Positions 52,910-61,937 of a DNA stretch of 64,000 bases are shown piece by piece. Made by a program: the position numbers and the translations under genes. Position 1 is the stretch's first letter. Each line of letters begins with the position of its first letter. The notes beneath the pieces are model-generated. The model ran no database searches. It saw only the letters and a program-made list of their open reading frames with translations, and was not told the DNA's origin. This DNA is from Conchiformibius kuhniae DSM 17694 (GTDB lineage Bacteria > Pseudomonadota > Gammaproteobacteria > Burkholderiales > Neisseriaceae): contig NZ_AUAP01000003.1 of assembly GCF_000428785.1 (NCBI RefSeq), forward strand, positions 1 to 64,000. The letters run 5' to 3'.

Positions 52910-53095
52910 GGCGTGTCATTAATTAAATTTTTATTGTAAATCAGTTTAATAAAAAACGCCGTCATTCCCGCGAATGCGGAAATCCACTGTTCGATGTTTG
53001 GCACGCGATGTTTTATCAAGGTTTGTCGTGCTTCGACTTGGATTCCCGCATTCGCGGAAATGACGGCATGGTCGTTTTACGGGTGATGCGCCCTA
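52907..53095. mobile_element. TA-type dRS3 element between serS and priA
   Basis: Left end TA + GGGCGTGTCATTAATTAAA, two degenerate dRS3 copies (ATTCCCGCGAATGCGG and its inverse GCATTCGCGGAAAT), right end GGGTGATGCGCCC + TA. The left TAG is the serS stop and the right CTA is the priA stop read from the other strand. Confidence 0.8.
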
Positions 53096-55246
53096 CATGT
53101 TTTGCGGGTCGATGTCGATGTGCCAACGGGTGTGGGCGGGGCAGTGTTGTTGCAGGGTGTGCTGCCACAGGGCGGCGGCGCGGTGCAGGTCGCGGCGGGA
53201 CGGGCTTTCGAGAAAGATTTGCGCCCGTTCCCGTCCTGCCAGCCGCACCATCAGCATGGCGGCGGGGCCGGTTTGGACGACACTTGGCGGCAGTTGCGGC
53301 GACAATTCGGCGGCAAGACGGGCGAGCAGGGTGTGCGCTTGGGCAAAATCGGGCGCATCGGCGCGGACGGCTGCCTGATGTACAAACGGCGGCAGCGCGA
53401 AGGCTTGGCGTTCGGCGCATTGGGCATCGGCAAACGCGGCGTAGTTTTGCGCTTGGACGGCGGCAAACACGCTGTGGTGGGGCAGGGCGGTTTGAATCAG
53501 CACCCTGCCGGCGGCATCGGCGCGTCCGGCGCGCCCCGACACCTGCATCAGTTCGGCAAACAGCCGTTCGGGGGCGCGGAAGTCGGCGCTGTAGAGCGAG
53601 CCGTCCGCATTGAGCACGGCCACCAGATTCAAACGGGCGAAGTCGTGTCCTTTGGCGAGCATTTGCGTGCCGACCAAAATATCCGCTTCGCCCGCTTCGG
53701 CGGCGGCGTACACGTCCTGCCAGTCGTCTCGGCCGCGTATGCTGTCGCGGTCGGCACGGAAAATGCGGGCGTACGGAAAGGCTTGGCGCAAAGCGGCTTC
53801 GATTTTTTGCGTGCCGTGTCCGATGGCGGTCAAATCCTGATTGCCGCAGTCGGGGCAGGCATCGGGTACGGCGCGGCTGTAGCCGCAATGATGACAACGC
53901 ATCTGCGCGGCACGGCGGTGCAGCACGGTTTTGGCGGAACAGTGCGGACAACCGAAGGTATGTCCGCAGTCGCCGCAAAACACGGCGGGCGCAAAACCGC
54001 GCCGGTTCAGATACACCAGCGACATGCCCCCCGCATTCAGATTGTCGCGCAACGCCTGCCACACGGCGGGCGCGATGCCCTCATCGCGGCGCAAACGGGC
54101 AATGTCCACCAGCCCGATGTGCGGCAGACACGCCCCCCGATGCGCCCGATGCGGCAGCGACAACAAAGCGTACGCGCCGGTTTGCGCCCTGTGCCAACTT
54201 TCCAAACTCGGCGTGGCGCTGCCCAACACCACCGCACATTGCGCCTGTTGCGCCCGCCACACCGCCAAATCGCGGGCGTGGTAACGCAAATCGCTGTCTT
54301 GCTTGAACGAAGCATCGTGTTCCTCGTCCACCACCACCAAGCCCAAATCCGCCATCGGCGTAAACACCGCCAAGCGCGTGCCCACCACCAGCCGCACCTG
54401 CCCCGACATCGCCCGCAAATAATCATCACTGCGCTGCTTGGCGGCGGTTTGGCTGTGCAGCACCGCAATCGGCATCTCGCCGAAACGCCGCCGCAAGCGT
54501 GCCAGCAACTGCGGGGTCAGCCCGATTTCGGGTAACAAAAACAAAACCTGCTTGCCTGATGCCAACACCCGCGCCATCGCTTCCAAATACACCTCGGTTT
54601 TGCCGCTTCCCGTAATGCCGTGCAGCAAAAACGGTGCAAAGCCCTGCGCTTGGGCAATGCGGGCAAGGGCATGGTTTTGCACATCGTTCAGCGTGCGGAC
54701 GGGCGGCGGCACGGCGTATTCGCGCACCGTTTGCGCCAACCAGCCCCGTTGCCGCCAGTCTGCCAGCACCGGCGCAAAGCCCTTGTGAATGCCTTTCAAC
54801 GCTTCGGCAGACTGCGGCGCGTCTGCCAACGCCCGCCACAAAGCCTGCTGCTTGGCGGCGCGGCGCGGCGGTTCGGCTTGGGCGCGACCCGATTCGTTCA
54901 GCGCGTACAGGTACGCCGGCGGCGGCGCGGGGCAGGGGCGCGTTTCCTTCAAACGCTGCGGCAGCGCGGCAAACACCGTCAAACCGAGCGGAAAATGGTA
55001 GTAACGCGCCGCAAACGCCGCCAAATCCCGCCACGATTCGGGCAAAGGCGTTTCGTCAAACACCGATTGCACCGGCAAAATTTTTTCTGCGGCAATTTCG
55101 GGCGACACATCACCGCACCACACAATCCCCACCACCGTGCGGCGGCGGAACGGCACCAACACCCGCGCGCCCGCCGGCAAAGGCGCATCACAGGCATAGG
55201 TAAGCGGGGGCAAAGGCGTGTTTACGGCAACGTGGCAATAGGGCAT
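53093..55246 (-). CDS. priA: primosomal protein N' (replication restart helicase)
   Basis: A 717-residue 3'-5' helicase that reloads the replisome at stalled forks. Walker A GITGSGKTEVY, DEEH, and the two-zinc insertion CGDCGHTFGCPHC / CHHCGYS / CPDCG are all present. The start is ATG 55246 (MPYCHVAVNTPLPP). It is transcribed divergently from edd, and the HexR-like operator lies in the shared 111-bp region. The stop TAG comes from a repeat element. Confidence 0.94.
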   Translation of the reverse strand: MPYCHVAVNTPLPPLTYACDAPLPAGARVLVPFRRRTVVGIVWCGDVSPEIAAEKILPVQSVFDETPLPESWRDLAAFAARYYHFPLGLTVFAALPQRLKETRPCPAPPPAYLYALNESGRAQAEPPRRAAKQQALWRALADAPQSAEALKGIHKGFAPVLADWRQRGWLAQTVREYAVPPPVRTLNDVQNHALARIAQAQGFAPFLLHGITGSGKTEVYLEAMARVLASGKQVLFLLPEIGLTPQLLARLRRRFGEMPIAVLHSQTAAKQRSDDYLRAMSGQVRLVVGTRLAVFTPMADLGLVVVDEEHDASFKQDSDLRYHARDLAVWRAQQAQCAVVLGSATPSLESWHRAQTGAYALLSLPHRAHRGACLPHIGLVDIARLRRDEGIAPAVWQALRDNLNAGGMSLVYLNRRGFAPAVFCGDCGHTFGCPHCSAKTVLHRRAAQMRCHHCGYSRAVPDACPDCGNQDLTAIGHGTQKIEAALRQAFPYARIFRADRDSIRGRDDWQDVYAAAEAGEADILVGTQMLAKGHDFARLNLVAVLNADGSLYSADFRAPERLFAELMQVSGRAGRADAAGRVLIQTALPHHSVFAAVQAQNYAAFADAQCAERQAFALPPFVHQAAVRADAPDFAQAHTLLARLAAELSPQLPPSVVQTGPAAMLMVRLAGRERAQIFLESPSRRDLHRAAALWQHTLQQHCPAHTRWHIDIDPQNM

Positions 55247-55304
55247 GATGGTACTTGCTTGTGGCAAAACAGGCATTGTATCGCCGATGCCTGTGCAATG
55301 CTTG

Positions 55305-55319
55305 TGTAATTAAGTTACA
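55305..55319 (+). promoter_or_regulatory. putative HexR operator upstream of edd
   Basis: TGTAATTAAGTTACA is palindromic apart from the central bases and has the TGTAAT...ATTACA form known for HexR sites. It overlaps a TACAAT -10 candidate (55316-55321), 38 bp before the edd start, the right place for repression that is relieved by KDPG. Confidence 0.65.
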
Positions 55320-55357
55320 ATGTCGGCAAACACAATAAACTTTCGGAACACACCATC

Positions 55358-57184
55358 ATGAAGCTCCACCCCGCCCTCCGCGCCGTTACCGAGCGCATCA
55401 TCGAGCGCAGCCGCGCCACGCGCAGCGCCTACCTCGCCCGCATCCGCGCCCTGCACGACCCCGACCGCCGCGAACGCAGCCGTTTGGCGTGTTCCAATCT
55501 GGCGCACGGTTACGCCGCCATGCCCAAAACCATCAAAATTGAAATGCAGCGCGAGCGCGTGCCGAACTTGGGCATGATTAGCGCCTACAACGACATGGTG
55601 TCGGCACACCAGCCGTTTAAGGATTTTCCCGACTGGATTAAAGACGAGTTGCACCGACACGGCGCGACCGCGCAAGTGGCGGGCGGTACGCCCGCGATGT
55701 GCGATGGCATTACGCAAGGCTATGAAGGCATGGAGCTTTCGCTGTTTTCACGCGATGTGATTGCCATGAGTACCGCCATCGGTTTGTCGCACCAAATGTT
55801 TGACGGCGCTTTGTATTTCGGCGTGTGCGACAAAATCGTTCCCGGTTTGATGATGGGTGCTTTGAGTTGCGGACATCTGCCGGGAATTTTCGTTCCCGCC
55901 GGTCCGATGACGAGCGGCATCGCCAACAAGGAAAAAGCGCGTACCCGCCAGTTGTTCGCCGAAGGCAAAGTGGGGCGCGATGAGCTGCTTGCCAGCGAAA
56001 TGGCGTCCTACCACAGCCCCGGTACTTGCACGTTTTACGGCACGGCAAATTCCAACCAAATGATGATGGAAATGATGGGCGTGCATCTGCCTGCCGCCGC
56101 TTTCGTCAATCCGAACACGCCCTTGCGCGAAGCCCTGACCCGCCGCGCCGCCGCGCATTTGGCGGACAACATCAAAAACGGCAGCGCGGTGCCGCTTGGC
56201 GAGATGTTGGACGAAAAATCGTTTGTGAACGCGATTATCGGTTTGATGGCAACGGGCGGCTCGACCAACCACACCATGCACTTGGTGGCGATGGCGCGGG
56301 CGGCGGGGATTATTTTGACGTGGGACGATTTTGACGATATTTCCTCCGCCGTGCCTTTGCTGATTCGCGTCTATCCCAACGGGCAGGCAGACGTGAACCA
56401 TTTTGCGGCGGCGGGCGGTTTGCCGTTTGTCATTCGCGAGTTGCGCGACAACGGTTTGCTGCACGATGATGTGCAGACGGTGATGGGGCGCGGCATGGCG
56501 GCGTACACGCAAGAGCCGTTTTTGCTTTCAGGCAGCCTGAAATGGCAGGACGCGGTGGCGCAAAGCCGCGATGAAGAGGTGATTCGTCCCGTATCGCGGC
56601 CGTTTTCGCCCGATGGCGGACTGCGTTTGATGAAAGGCAATATCGGGCGCGGCGTGATTAAGGTGTCGTCCATGCGCCCCGAAAGTTTTGTGATTGAAGC
56701 GCCCGCCATCGTGTTTGACGACCAAAAAGACGTGTTGGCGGCGTTTGAACGCGGCGAGTTGGAACGGGATTTCGTGTGCGTGGTGCGTTTTCAAGGCCCG
56801 CGCGCCAACGGCATGCCCGAACTGCACAAGCTCACGCCGCCGTTGGGGATTTTGCAAGACCGTGGTTTCAAAGTGGCTTTGGTCACGGACGGGCGCATGT
56901 CGGGCGCATCGGGGAAAGTGGCGGCGGCGATTCACCTGTCGCCCGAAGCCTTGAGCGGCGGCGGCATCGGCAAAATCCGCACCGGCGACCTGATTCGTTT
57001 CAACGCCAAAACCGGCGAGCTGACCGCTTTGGTGGACGAACGCGAGTGGGCGGCACGGACAACGCCGCAGCCGGATTTGTCCGCCAATCAATACGGTTTC
57101 GGGCGCGAGCTGTTTGCCGGTTTCCGCGAGCGGGCGGGCAGCGCGGAATGCGGGGCGGTGAGTTTGGGCGGGGATTGGGGCTGA
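55358..57184 (+). CDS. edd: phosphogluconate dehydratase
   Basis: A 608-residue 4Fe-4S dehydratase making 2-keto-3-deoxy-6-phosphogluconate from 6-phosphogluconate. IlvD/Edd landmarks are MISAYNDMVSAHQP, MCDGITQGYEGMELSL (cluster Cys), GALSCGHLPG, and GRMSGASGKV near the C-terminus. It supplies the eda substrate, and eda follows after one intervening gene. A HexR-like operator lies upstream. Confidence 0.94.
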   Translation: MKLHPALRAVTERIIERSRATRSAYLARIRALHDPDRRERSRLACSNLAHGYAAMPKTIKIEMQRERVPNLGMISAYNDMVSAHQPFKDFPDWIKDELHRHGATAQVAGGTPAMCDGITQGYEGMELSLFSRDVIAMSTAIGLSHQMFDGALYFGVCDKIVPGLMMGALSCGHLPGIFVPAGPMTSGIANKEKARTRQLFAEGKVGRDELLASEMASYHSPGTCTFYGTANSNQMMMEMMGVHLPAAAFVNPNTPLREALTRRAAAHLADNIKNGSAVPLGEMLDEKSFVNAIIGLMATGGSTNHTMHLVAMARAAGIILTWDDFDDISSAVPLLIRVYPNGQADVNHFAAAGGLPFVIRELRDNGLLHDDVQTVMGRGMAAYTQEPFLLSGSLKWQDAVAQSRDEEVIRPVSRPFSPDGGLRLMKGNIGRGVIKVSSMRPESFVIEAPAIVFDDQKDVLAAFERGELERDFVCVVRFQGPRANGMPELHKLTPPLGILQDRGFKVALVTDGRMSGASGKVAAAIHLSPEALSGGGIGKIRTGDLIRFNAKTGELTALVDEREWAARTTPQPDLSANQYGFGRELFAGFRERAGSAECGAVSLGGDWG

Positions 57185-57307
57185 CGGGCGCATTGCCCGA
57201 ATGCAGCGCATTTTGCCGCAACGGCGTATAATCGCAACCACAAACATAACGTTCCCGCCGCCGGTGGCGGGGTGTCAAACACAAAACACAATTGTTAAGG
57301 AATGCGT

Positions 57308-58111
57308 ATGAAAAAATATCTGCTGACGGGCTTGCTGGCGTTGCTGGCAAGTGCCTGTTCCGACAAAAAAGCCGAAGAAACGGCACAGGCTTCCGCCCCC
57401 GCGCCTGCCAACACAACCGTTTATCGGGTCGGTTCGCAATTGAGTTATCCGCCGTTTCACTTTTTAGACGGACAAAGCCGTCCGGCGGGGTTTGAAGTGG
57501 AAGTGTTGCAGGCAGTGGCAAAAGCCGGCGGTTTTGACGTTGCCATCACCAATGCCCCGCGCACCGGCTTGGAGCGCACGCTCAATGACGGCACCTTCGA
57601 CATTTGGTCGTCCACCGTGTCGGTCAAGCCCGAGCGTTTGGAAAAAATGGATTTCAGCCGTCCGTTTTTGCAGCACGACAGCAAAGTCATCTATTTGCTC
57701 GACAACGAAAAAAACCGCAGCATCAAAACGCCCCAAGATTTTCACGGCAAAACGCTGGCGGTGGGCAAATTCAGCGAAAACCCCGCCGAGCTGGCGGCGC
57801 GGCTGACCGGTTCGCACGATAAAGTATTGGTTACCGACTCCTACCACGTGTCGATGAAAGCAGTGTACTCGGGGCGGGCAGACGGCGCCTTGGACAACGG
57901 CTATGTACTTGCCTACGCCGCCAAGCAACAGCCTGATTTCAAAATGCGCCGCATCGTGGTGGAAAACGAGCAAAAAGATTTCGCCTTTGCGGTGAAAAAG
58001 GGCAATACCGCCGTGTTGGACAAGCTGAACAAAGGCTTGGAGGCGATACGGGCAGACGGCACCTACGACCGTTTGTTTGAAAAATGGTTCGGCAAAGAAG
58101 CGGAAAAATAA
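57308..58111 (+). CDS. amino-acid ABC transporter binding lipoprotein (SBP family 3)
   Basis: A 267-residue periplasmic binding protein. The lipobox LASAC is at about 14-18. The SBP_bac_3 fold starts YRVGSQLSYPPFHFLD and includes DIWSSTVSVKPERLEKMDFS and GALDNGYVLAYAAKQ. It probably binds a polar amino acid. AAGG lies 7 nt before the ATG at 57308. The gene sits between edd and eda, 13 bp before eda, with no permease or ATPase in the window. A GC-rich hairpin (CCCGCC/GGCGGG) precedes it. Confidence 0.85.
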   Translation: MKKYLLTGLLALLASACSDKKAEETAQASAPAPANTTVYRVGSQLSYPPFHFLDGQSRPAGFEVEVLQAVAKAGGFDVAITNAPRTGLERTLNDGTFDIWSSTVSVKPERLEKMDFSRPFLQHDSKVIYLLDNEKNRSIKTPQDFHGKTLAVGKFSENPAELAARLTGSHDKVLVTDSYHVSMKAVYSGRADGALDNGYVLAYAAKQQPDFKMRRIVVENEQKDFAFAVKKGNTAVLDKLNKGLEAIRADGTYDRLFEKWFGKEAEK

Positions 58112-58124
58112 GAAAGGCATGCTG

Positions 58125-58760
58125 ATGGACGCGCAGCAAATTTTGTCCCTGTCGCCGGTGATGCCGGTGGTTGCCCTGCATGATGCGGAAGCGGCGGTGG
58201 ATTTGGCACATGCTTTGCACGCGGGCGGCATCGGCGTGTTGGAAATCACCCTGCGCACCCCGTCCGCGCTGACCGCCATCGCCAACATCCGCCGCGCCCT
58301 GCCCGATGTGCTGGTGGGCGCGGGAACGGTGTTGGACGCGGCACAACTGGCGGCGGCGGCGGACGCGGGGGCGCAGTTCGCCATCAGTCCGGGCATCAAT
58401 CCCGCGTTTGCCGAAGCGTGCGCCCGTGCGCCCGTGCCCGTCATTCCCGGCGTGGCAACGGCGGGCGAAGTGATGTTGGCATCGGCGCACGGCTTTGGCG
58501 TGTGCAAGCTGTTTCCCGCCGAAGCGGCGGGCGGACGCGCCCTGCTCAAGGCGTGGCACGCGCCGTTTGCCCACATGCGTTTTTGCCCGACGGGGGGGAT
58601 TTCGCCCGACAATGCGGCGGATTATCTGCGTTTGCCCAATGTGTTGTGCGTGGGCGGCTCGTGGCTGACCCCGCCCGATGTGTTGGCGCGGCGCGATTGG
58701 CATACCGTTACCGCTTTGGCGCGGCAGGCGGCGGCGTGGCGGTCGGAGCAGGGGGGTTAG
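58125..58760 (+). CDS. eda: KHG/KDPG aldolase
   Basis: A 211-residue class I aldolase splitting KDPG into pyruvate and glyceraldehyde-3-phosphate, the last Entner-Doudoroff step. Glu40 lies in VLEITLRT and the Schiff-base Lys128 in VCKLFPAE. The phosphate site is PTGGISPDNA. I chose ATG 58125 over 58119 because AGAAAGG is then 7 nt away. The TAG stop is the left end of a repeat element. Confidence 0.93.
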   Translation: MDAQQILSLSPVMPVVALHDAEAAVDLAHALHAGGIGVLEITLRTPSALTAIANIRRALPDVLVGAGTVLDAAQLAAAADAGAQFAISPGINPAFAEACARAPVPVIPGVATAGEVMLASAHGFGVCKLFPAEAAGGRALLKAWHAPFAHMRFCPTGGISPDNAADYLRLPNVLCVGGSWLTPPDVLARRDWHTVTALARQAAAWRSEQGG

Positions 58761-59050
58761 GGCGTGCCATCAATTAAAATTTTTGCTATAAATCAGCATA
58801 ATATAAAAACGCCGTCATGCCCGCGAATGCGGGAAGCCACCGTCCGATGCTTGGCAAGCCATGTTTTATCAAGGTTTCTCGTGCTTCGACTTGGATTCCT
58901 GTCTGCGCGGGCATGACGGAATTTTTATATTGCAATGATTTAATTGTAAAAAAATAATTTGATGATACGCTGTAGGGCGTGTCGCCCATTGAATGAAACA
59001 CCACTGCGCCGTCATTTTCATCTGTGTGGGAATGACGGCGTGGTGCGTAT
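58758..59050. mobile_element. TA-type dRS3 element and a second partial end
   Basis: The element spans 58758-58974: TA + GGGCGTGCCATCAATTAAA, dRS3-like arms with CATGCCCGCG changes, right end TTTGATGATACGCTG + TA. A further left end TAGGGCGTGTCGCCC begins on the same TA (58973). A lone GTCATTTTCATCTGTGTG / GGAATGAC arm follows at 59012-59038. The left TAG is the eda stop. No gene. Confidence 0.75.
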
Positions 59051-59842
59051 TCAGCGTTCGCCCTGCCCGGGCAACACGCGTTCGGGTGCGGGGCTGTCCG
59101 ACAACACCTGCCGCCGCAAAAAATCTTCCACCTGCGTTTTTACGGCAAAACGGTCGGCGGCAAAGGCAATGGCTTCGGCAAAATCCGCCCGCACCACAAT
59201 GCGCGGCATTCGCAAAATCCGCCACAGCGACACGGGCAAAGACGCATCGGCAAAAGACACGGCTTCGCTGCGCCGTCCGTGTGCATCGTAGTAGCGCAAG
59301 GCGATTGCCTGCACGGGGGCGCGTGCCAGCAGGGCGGATTCAAACAAAGCGGCTTTCAAGGGCAAAACGCCGTTGCCCAACGATGTCCGCGCTTCGGGAA
59401 AAAAACAGATGTTGCCGCCCTGTTGCAAGGTTTGGGCGATGGCGGTATTGATGGGGTCGATGTCTTTGCGGCTGCTGCGGTTGATGAACACCGCGCCCGC
59501 ATTGCCAATCATCTTGCCGATAAACGGCCAACTTTGCAGCTCGCGCATGGCAATGAAGCTGCACGGCTGTAGCGACACCAATACGAAAATATCCAGCCAA
59601 GACACATGGTTTGCCGCCAACAGCGTGCCGTTGGCGGGGGGCGGGGCGTTGTGCGTGCGTACTTCTGCCGCCAATATCCGCAAACATTCCGCCCCCATTT
59701 GTTGCAAAATGTGTTGGCGGGTTTCAAGGTCGGCGTGTTCCAAACGGCGCAGCCGCACGGCGGTGCGCGCCAGCCAAGCCAGCAAACGCACGAAACGGCA
59801 GATAACGGTGAATAAAGGGGTTTTGGGCGGAGGTGCGTGCAT
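59051..59842 (-). CDS. lysophospholipid acyltransferase (PlsC-like)
   Basis: A 263-residue membrane-associated acyltransferase, probably adding the second acyl chain of phosphatidic acid. The HX4D motif is NHVSWLD (about 78-84), with FINRSSRKDI and FPEARTS as motifs II and III (Ala-Arg replace the usual Gly-Thr). The N-terminal 20-residue segment is amphipathic. Neisseria carries several such enzymes (nlaA/nlaB); which one this is cannot be told here. Confidence 0.85.
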   Translation of the reverse strand: MHAPPPKTPLFTVICRFVRLLAWLARTAVRLRRLEHADLETRQHILQQMGAECLRILAAEVRTHNAPPPANGTLLAANHVSWLDIFVLVSLQPCSFIAMRELQSWPFIGKMIGNAGAVFINRSSRKDIDPINTAIAQTLQQGGNICFFPEARTSLGNGVLPLKAALFESALLARAPVQAIALRYYDAHGRRSEAVSFADASLPVSLWRILRMPRIVVRADFAEAIAFAADRFAVKTQVEDFLRRQVLSDSPAPERVLPGQGER

Positions 59843-60143
59843 GGTCGTTCCGGCAAAAAGGGCGATTTAAGCACAAGAAATGCGCTTAACGCACCGTTTT
59901 TGCAGAAGTTTGCACAAACCTGCGCTGTTTTGGCAGAGCGGTGGCGGTTTGGAGCGTGTCATCAATTGACCGAAAAATCTTTGCATCGTCATTCCCGCGC
60001 AGGCGGGAATCCAAATCGAAGCACGACAAACCTTGATAAAACATGGCTTGCCAAATCTCGTGCAGTGGATTCCCGCCTGCGCGGGAATGACGGTGTTTTT
60101 GTATTATGCTGATTTTCAGTAAAAACTTAATTGATGACACGCG
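59843..60143. mobile_element. TA-type dRS3 element (59951-60146)
   Basis: Left end GGAGCGTGTCATCAATTG (flanked by TT, not TA), two perfect inverted dRS3 sequences (from 59992 and near 60068), right end CTTAATTGATGACACGCGC + TA (60145-60146). The right end makes the TAG stop of rraA. The first 100 bp after the acyltransferase start hold its upstream region; nothing else is seen. Confidence 0.8.
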
Positions 60144-60617
60144 CTAGGGCAGGGGTTCGGGCGAGACGACAATGCCGTCTTCGTCGCTATACAAATAATG
60201 CCCCGCGACAAATTCCACATTGCCGAACGACACGGGCACATCGGTTTCGCCCGCGCCGTCTTTCGCGCTTTTGCGCGGGTTGGTGCCCAAAGCCTTGATG
60301 CCGAAATCCATGTCGTTGATGGCGGCGCTGTCGCGAATCACGCCGAAAATCACCGCGCCCGCCCAGCCGTTGCGGGCGGCGGCGGCGGCAATCATGTCGC
60401 CCATCAGCGCGGAAGCGCGGCTGCCGCCGCCGTCCACCACCAGCACTTCGCCGCTTGACGGCGTGTTGGCAAGGGCTTTGACGATGCCGTTATCGCGGTG
60501 GCAGCGCACGGTGCGGATACGCCCTTGAAAACGCAGGCGTTGTCCGTAGCTTTTGAAATCGGTTTCGCAGGAGGGCAAATCGGGGGCGAGGTCAATCAAA
60601 TCGGCGGTGGCGGTCAT
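60144..60617 (-). CDS. rraA: RraA family regulator of RNase E
   Basis: A 157-residue trimeric protein that in E. coli binds RNase E and slows mRNA decay. GSRASALMGDMIAAAAARNGW (split over about 80-100) and the IRDSAAINDMDFGIKALGTNPRKS region are typical of the family; many such proteins have aldolase-like activity instead. The start is ATG 60617 (MTATADLIDL). It is the last gene in the run 62788-60144, 48 bp after the SDR gene, with its stop formed by a repeat element. Confidence 0.88.
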   Translation of the reverse strand: MTATADLIDLAPDLPSCETDFKSYGQRLRFQGRIRTVRCHRDNGIVKALANTPSSGEVLVVDGGGSRASALMGDMIAAAAARNGWAGAVIFGVIRDSAAINDMDFGIKALGTNPRKSAKDGAGETDVPVSFGNVEFVAGHYLYSDEDGIVVSPEPLP

Positions 60618-60665
60618 GGCGCGTTCTCCACAAAGTTGCAAAACGGCGATTGTAGCAGAAGGTAA

Positions 60666-61496
60666 TCAGTTTTGCGCGGCAAATTGCGCGGGCGCAAGCG
60701 GGGTTCGTGCCAGCAGTTCGGCGAAACCTTCGGAATCGGCGCACGAACCGGCTTCCAGCAGGGCGATGCTGTCGGGCGACAAAAAGCCGTTGCTGACGAT
60801 TTTGGCAAGCGGCAGCACGGGGCGCAGCAAGGGCAGGGGCAACGGCCACACGGCGGCGGCGGGTTTGCCGTGCAGGGTGTGGCGCAAGGTGTTGAGATAG
60901 TGCGCCAAAGTCATGGCTTGTGCGCCGACCGCATTGACCGTGTCGGCGGATTGTTGCTCGCACAGGTTTGCCAAACCGTCTGCCACGTCCGCCACATGCA
61001 CGGGCTGCAGCATAAAATTGCCGCCATTTGGCAGCACCAGCACAGGCAGCCGCGCCAGTTTGATAAACAGTTCGCAACTCGCGCCGCCGCGTCCGTACAC
61101 CACAGACGGGCGCAGAACGGCGGTGTTCAGGCAGCCTGCAACGGCGGCATCGCCGCGCCCTTTGCTGCCTACAAAATCAACGGCATGGCTTGCGTCCGCG
61201 CCCAGCGCGGAAAGCTGTACCCAGTGTTTGACCCCCGCATCACGCGCCGCTTGCGCCAAGCGTTTGGGCGTGTGGTGATGCACGGTTTCCAGCACGGCGG
61301 CGTGGCGGCTCATCACGCCGACCGTGTTCACCACCGCATCGCAGCCCGCAAAACAGCTCATTGCCGCCGCCGTGTCAGGGCGCAGAAAATCCACTTCGCG
61401 GCGGGACGGCGTGCGCACTTTGTGTCCGCGTTCGCGCAACACCCGCACCAGCCGCGCACCGATAAAGCCCGTTCCGCCCAAAACCGTAATCTTCAT
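60666..61496 (-). CDS. NAD-dependent epimerase/dehydratase, NDUFA9-like SDR
   Basis: A 276-residue atypical short-chain dehydrogenase. The N-terminal Rossmann motif VLGGTGFIGARL (residues 4-15), NTVGV at the second strand end and VVYGRGGAS are seen; the catalytic YxxxK is replaced, as in the complex I NDUFA9-like subgroup. AGGAGAAACATC precedes the ATG. Last of the operon DoxX_3 - DUF2269 - DCC - SDR, 10 bp after the DCC gene. Confidence 0.83.
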   Translation of the reverse strand: MKITVLGGTGFIGARLVRVLRERGHKVRTPSRREVDFLRPDTAAAMSCFAGCDAVVNTVGVMSRHAAVLETVHHHTPKRLAQAARDAGVKHWVQLSALGADASHAVDFVGSKGRGDAAVAGCLNTAVLRPSVVYGRGGASCELFIKLARLPVLVLPNGGNFMLQPVHVADVADGLANLCEQQSADTVNAVGAQAMTLAHYLNTLRHTLHGKPAAAVWPLPLPLLRPVLPLAKIVSNGFLSPDSIALLEAGSCADSEGFAELLARTPLAPAQFAAQN

Positions 61497-61506
61497 GATG
61501 TTTCTC

Positions 61507-61917
61507 CTATTTATTTGAATGTTTTGACATTTGGCACGCGCCGTTTTCGCAACGCGGGCGCGGCAGCAGCCATGCGGGAAAACGGTTGCGGTGTCGCGCA
61601 AAATGCGGATACAGCCAATCGCACAAGGGGCGCAGCACGGGCAAGCCCGTCAAACGGAGCAGCCAAAAACCGTCCGTCAAACGGTGCATCAGCCGCAACG
61701 CCGCCATGCCGCGCACGGTTTCTCCGGCGGGCGTACGCAGATGCAGTTCGCGCATCGCATCGGCGCGGTTGATGCCGTATTGCGCCAACAGCATTTCGTT
61801 GCCCTGAATCGGTACGGCGGCGATATGCGCGGCTTTCGGCCGTGCCAGCAGCAGCGCGATTTCGCGGGCGCAGACGGGGCAGTCGGCATCGTAGAAAATT
61901 TGATGTTTGTCGTTCAT
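61507..61917 (-). CDS. DCC family thiol-disulfide oxidoreductase (DUF393)
   Basis: A 136-residue small redox protein with the DXDCPVC signature (YDADCPVCAREI, residues 9-20) that gives the family its name, and LRLTGLPVL typical of the second half. The C-terminal RPRCENGACQM has two more cysteines. The start is ATG 61917, and AAGGAAAAGCT precedes it. The partner membrane genes suggest a role with membrane electron transfer. Confidence 0.85.
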   Translation of the reverse strand: MNDKHQIFYDADCPVCAREIALLLARPKAAHIAAVPIQGNEMLLAQYGINRADAMRELHLRTPAGETVRGMAALRLMHRLTDGFWLLRLTGLPVLRPLCDWLYPHFARHRNRFPAWLLPRPRCENGACQMSKHSNK

Positions 61918-61937
61918 AGCTTTTCCTTTTTAAACAA

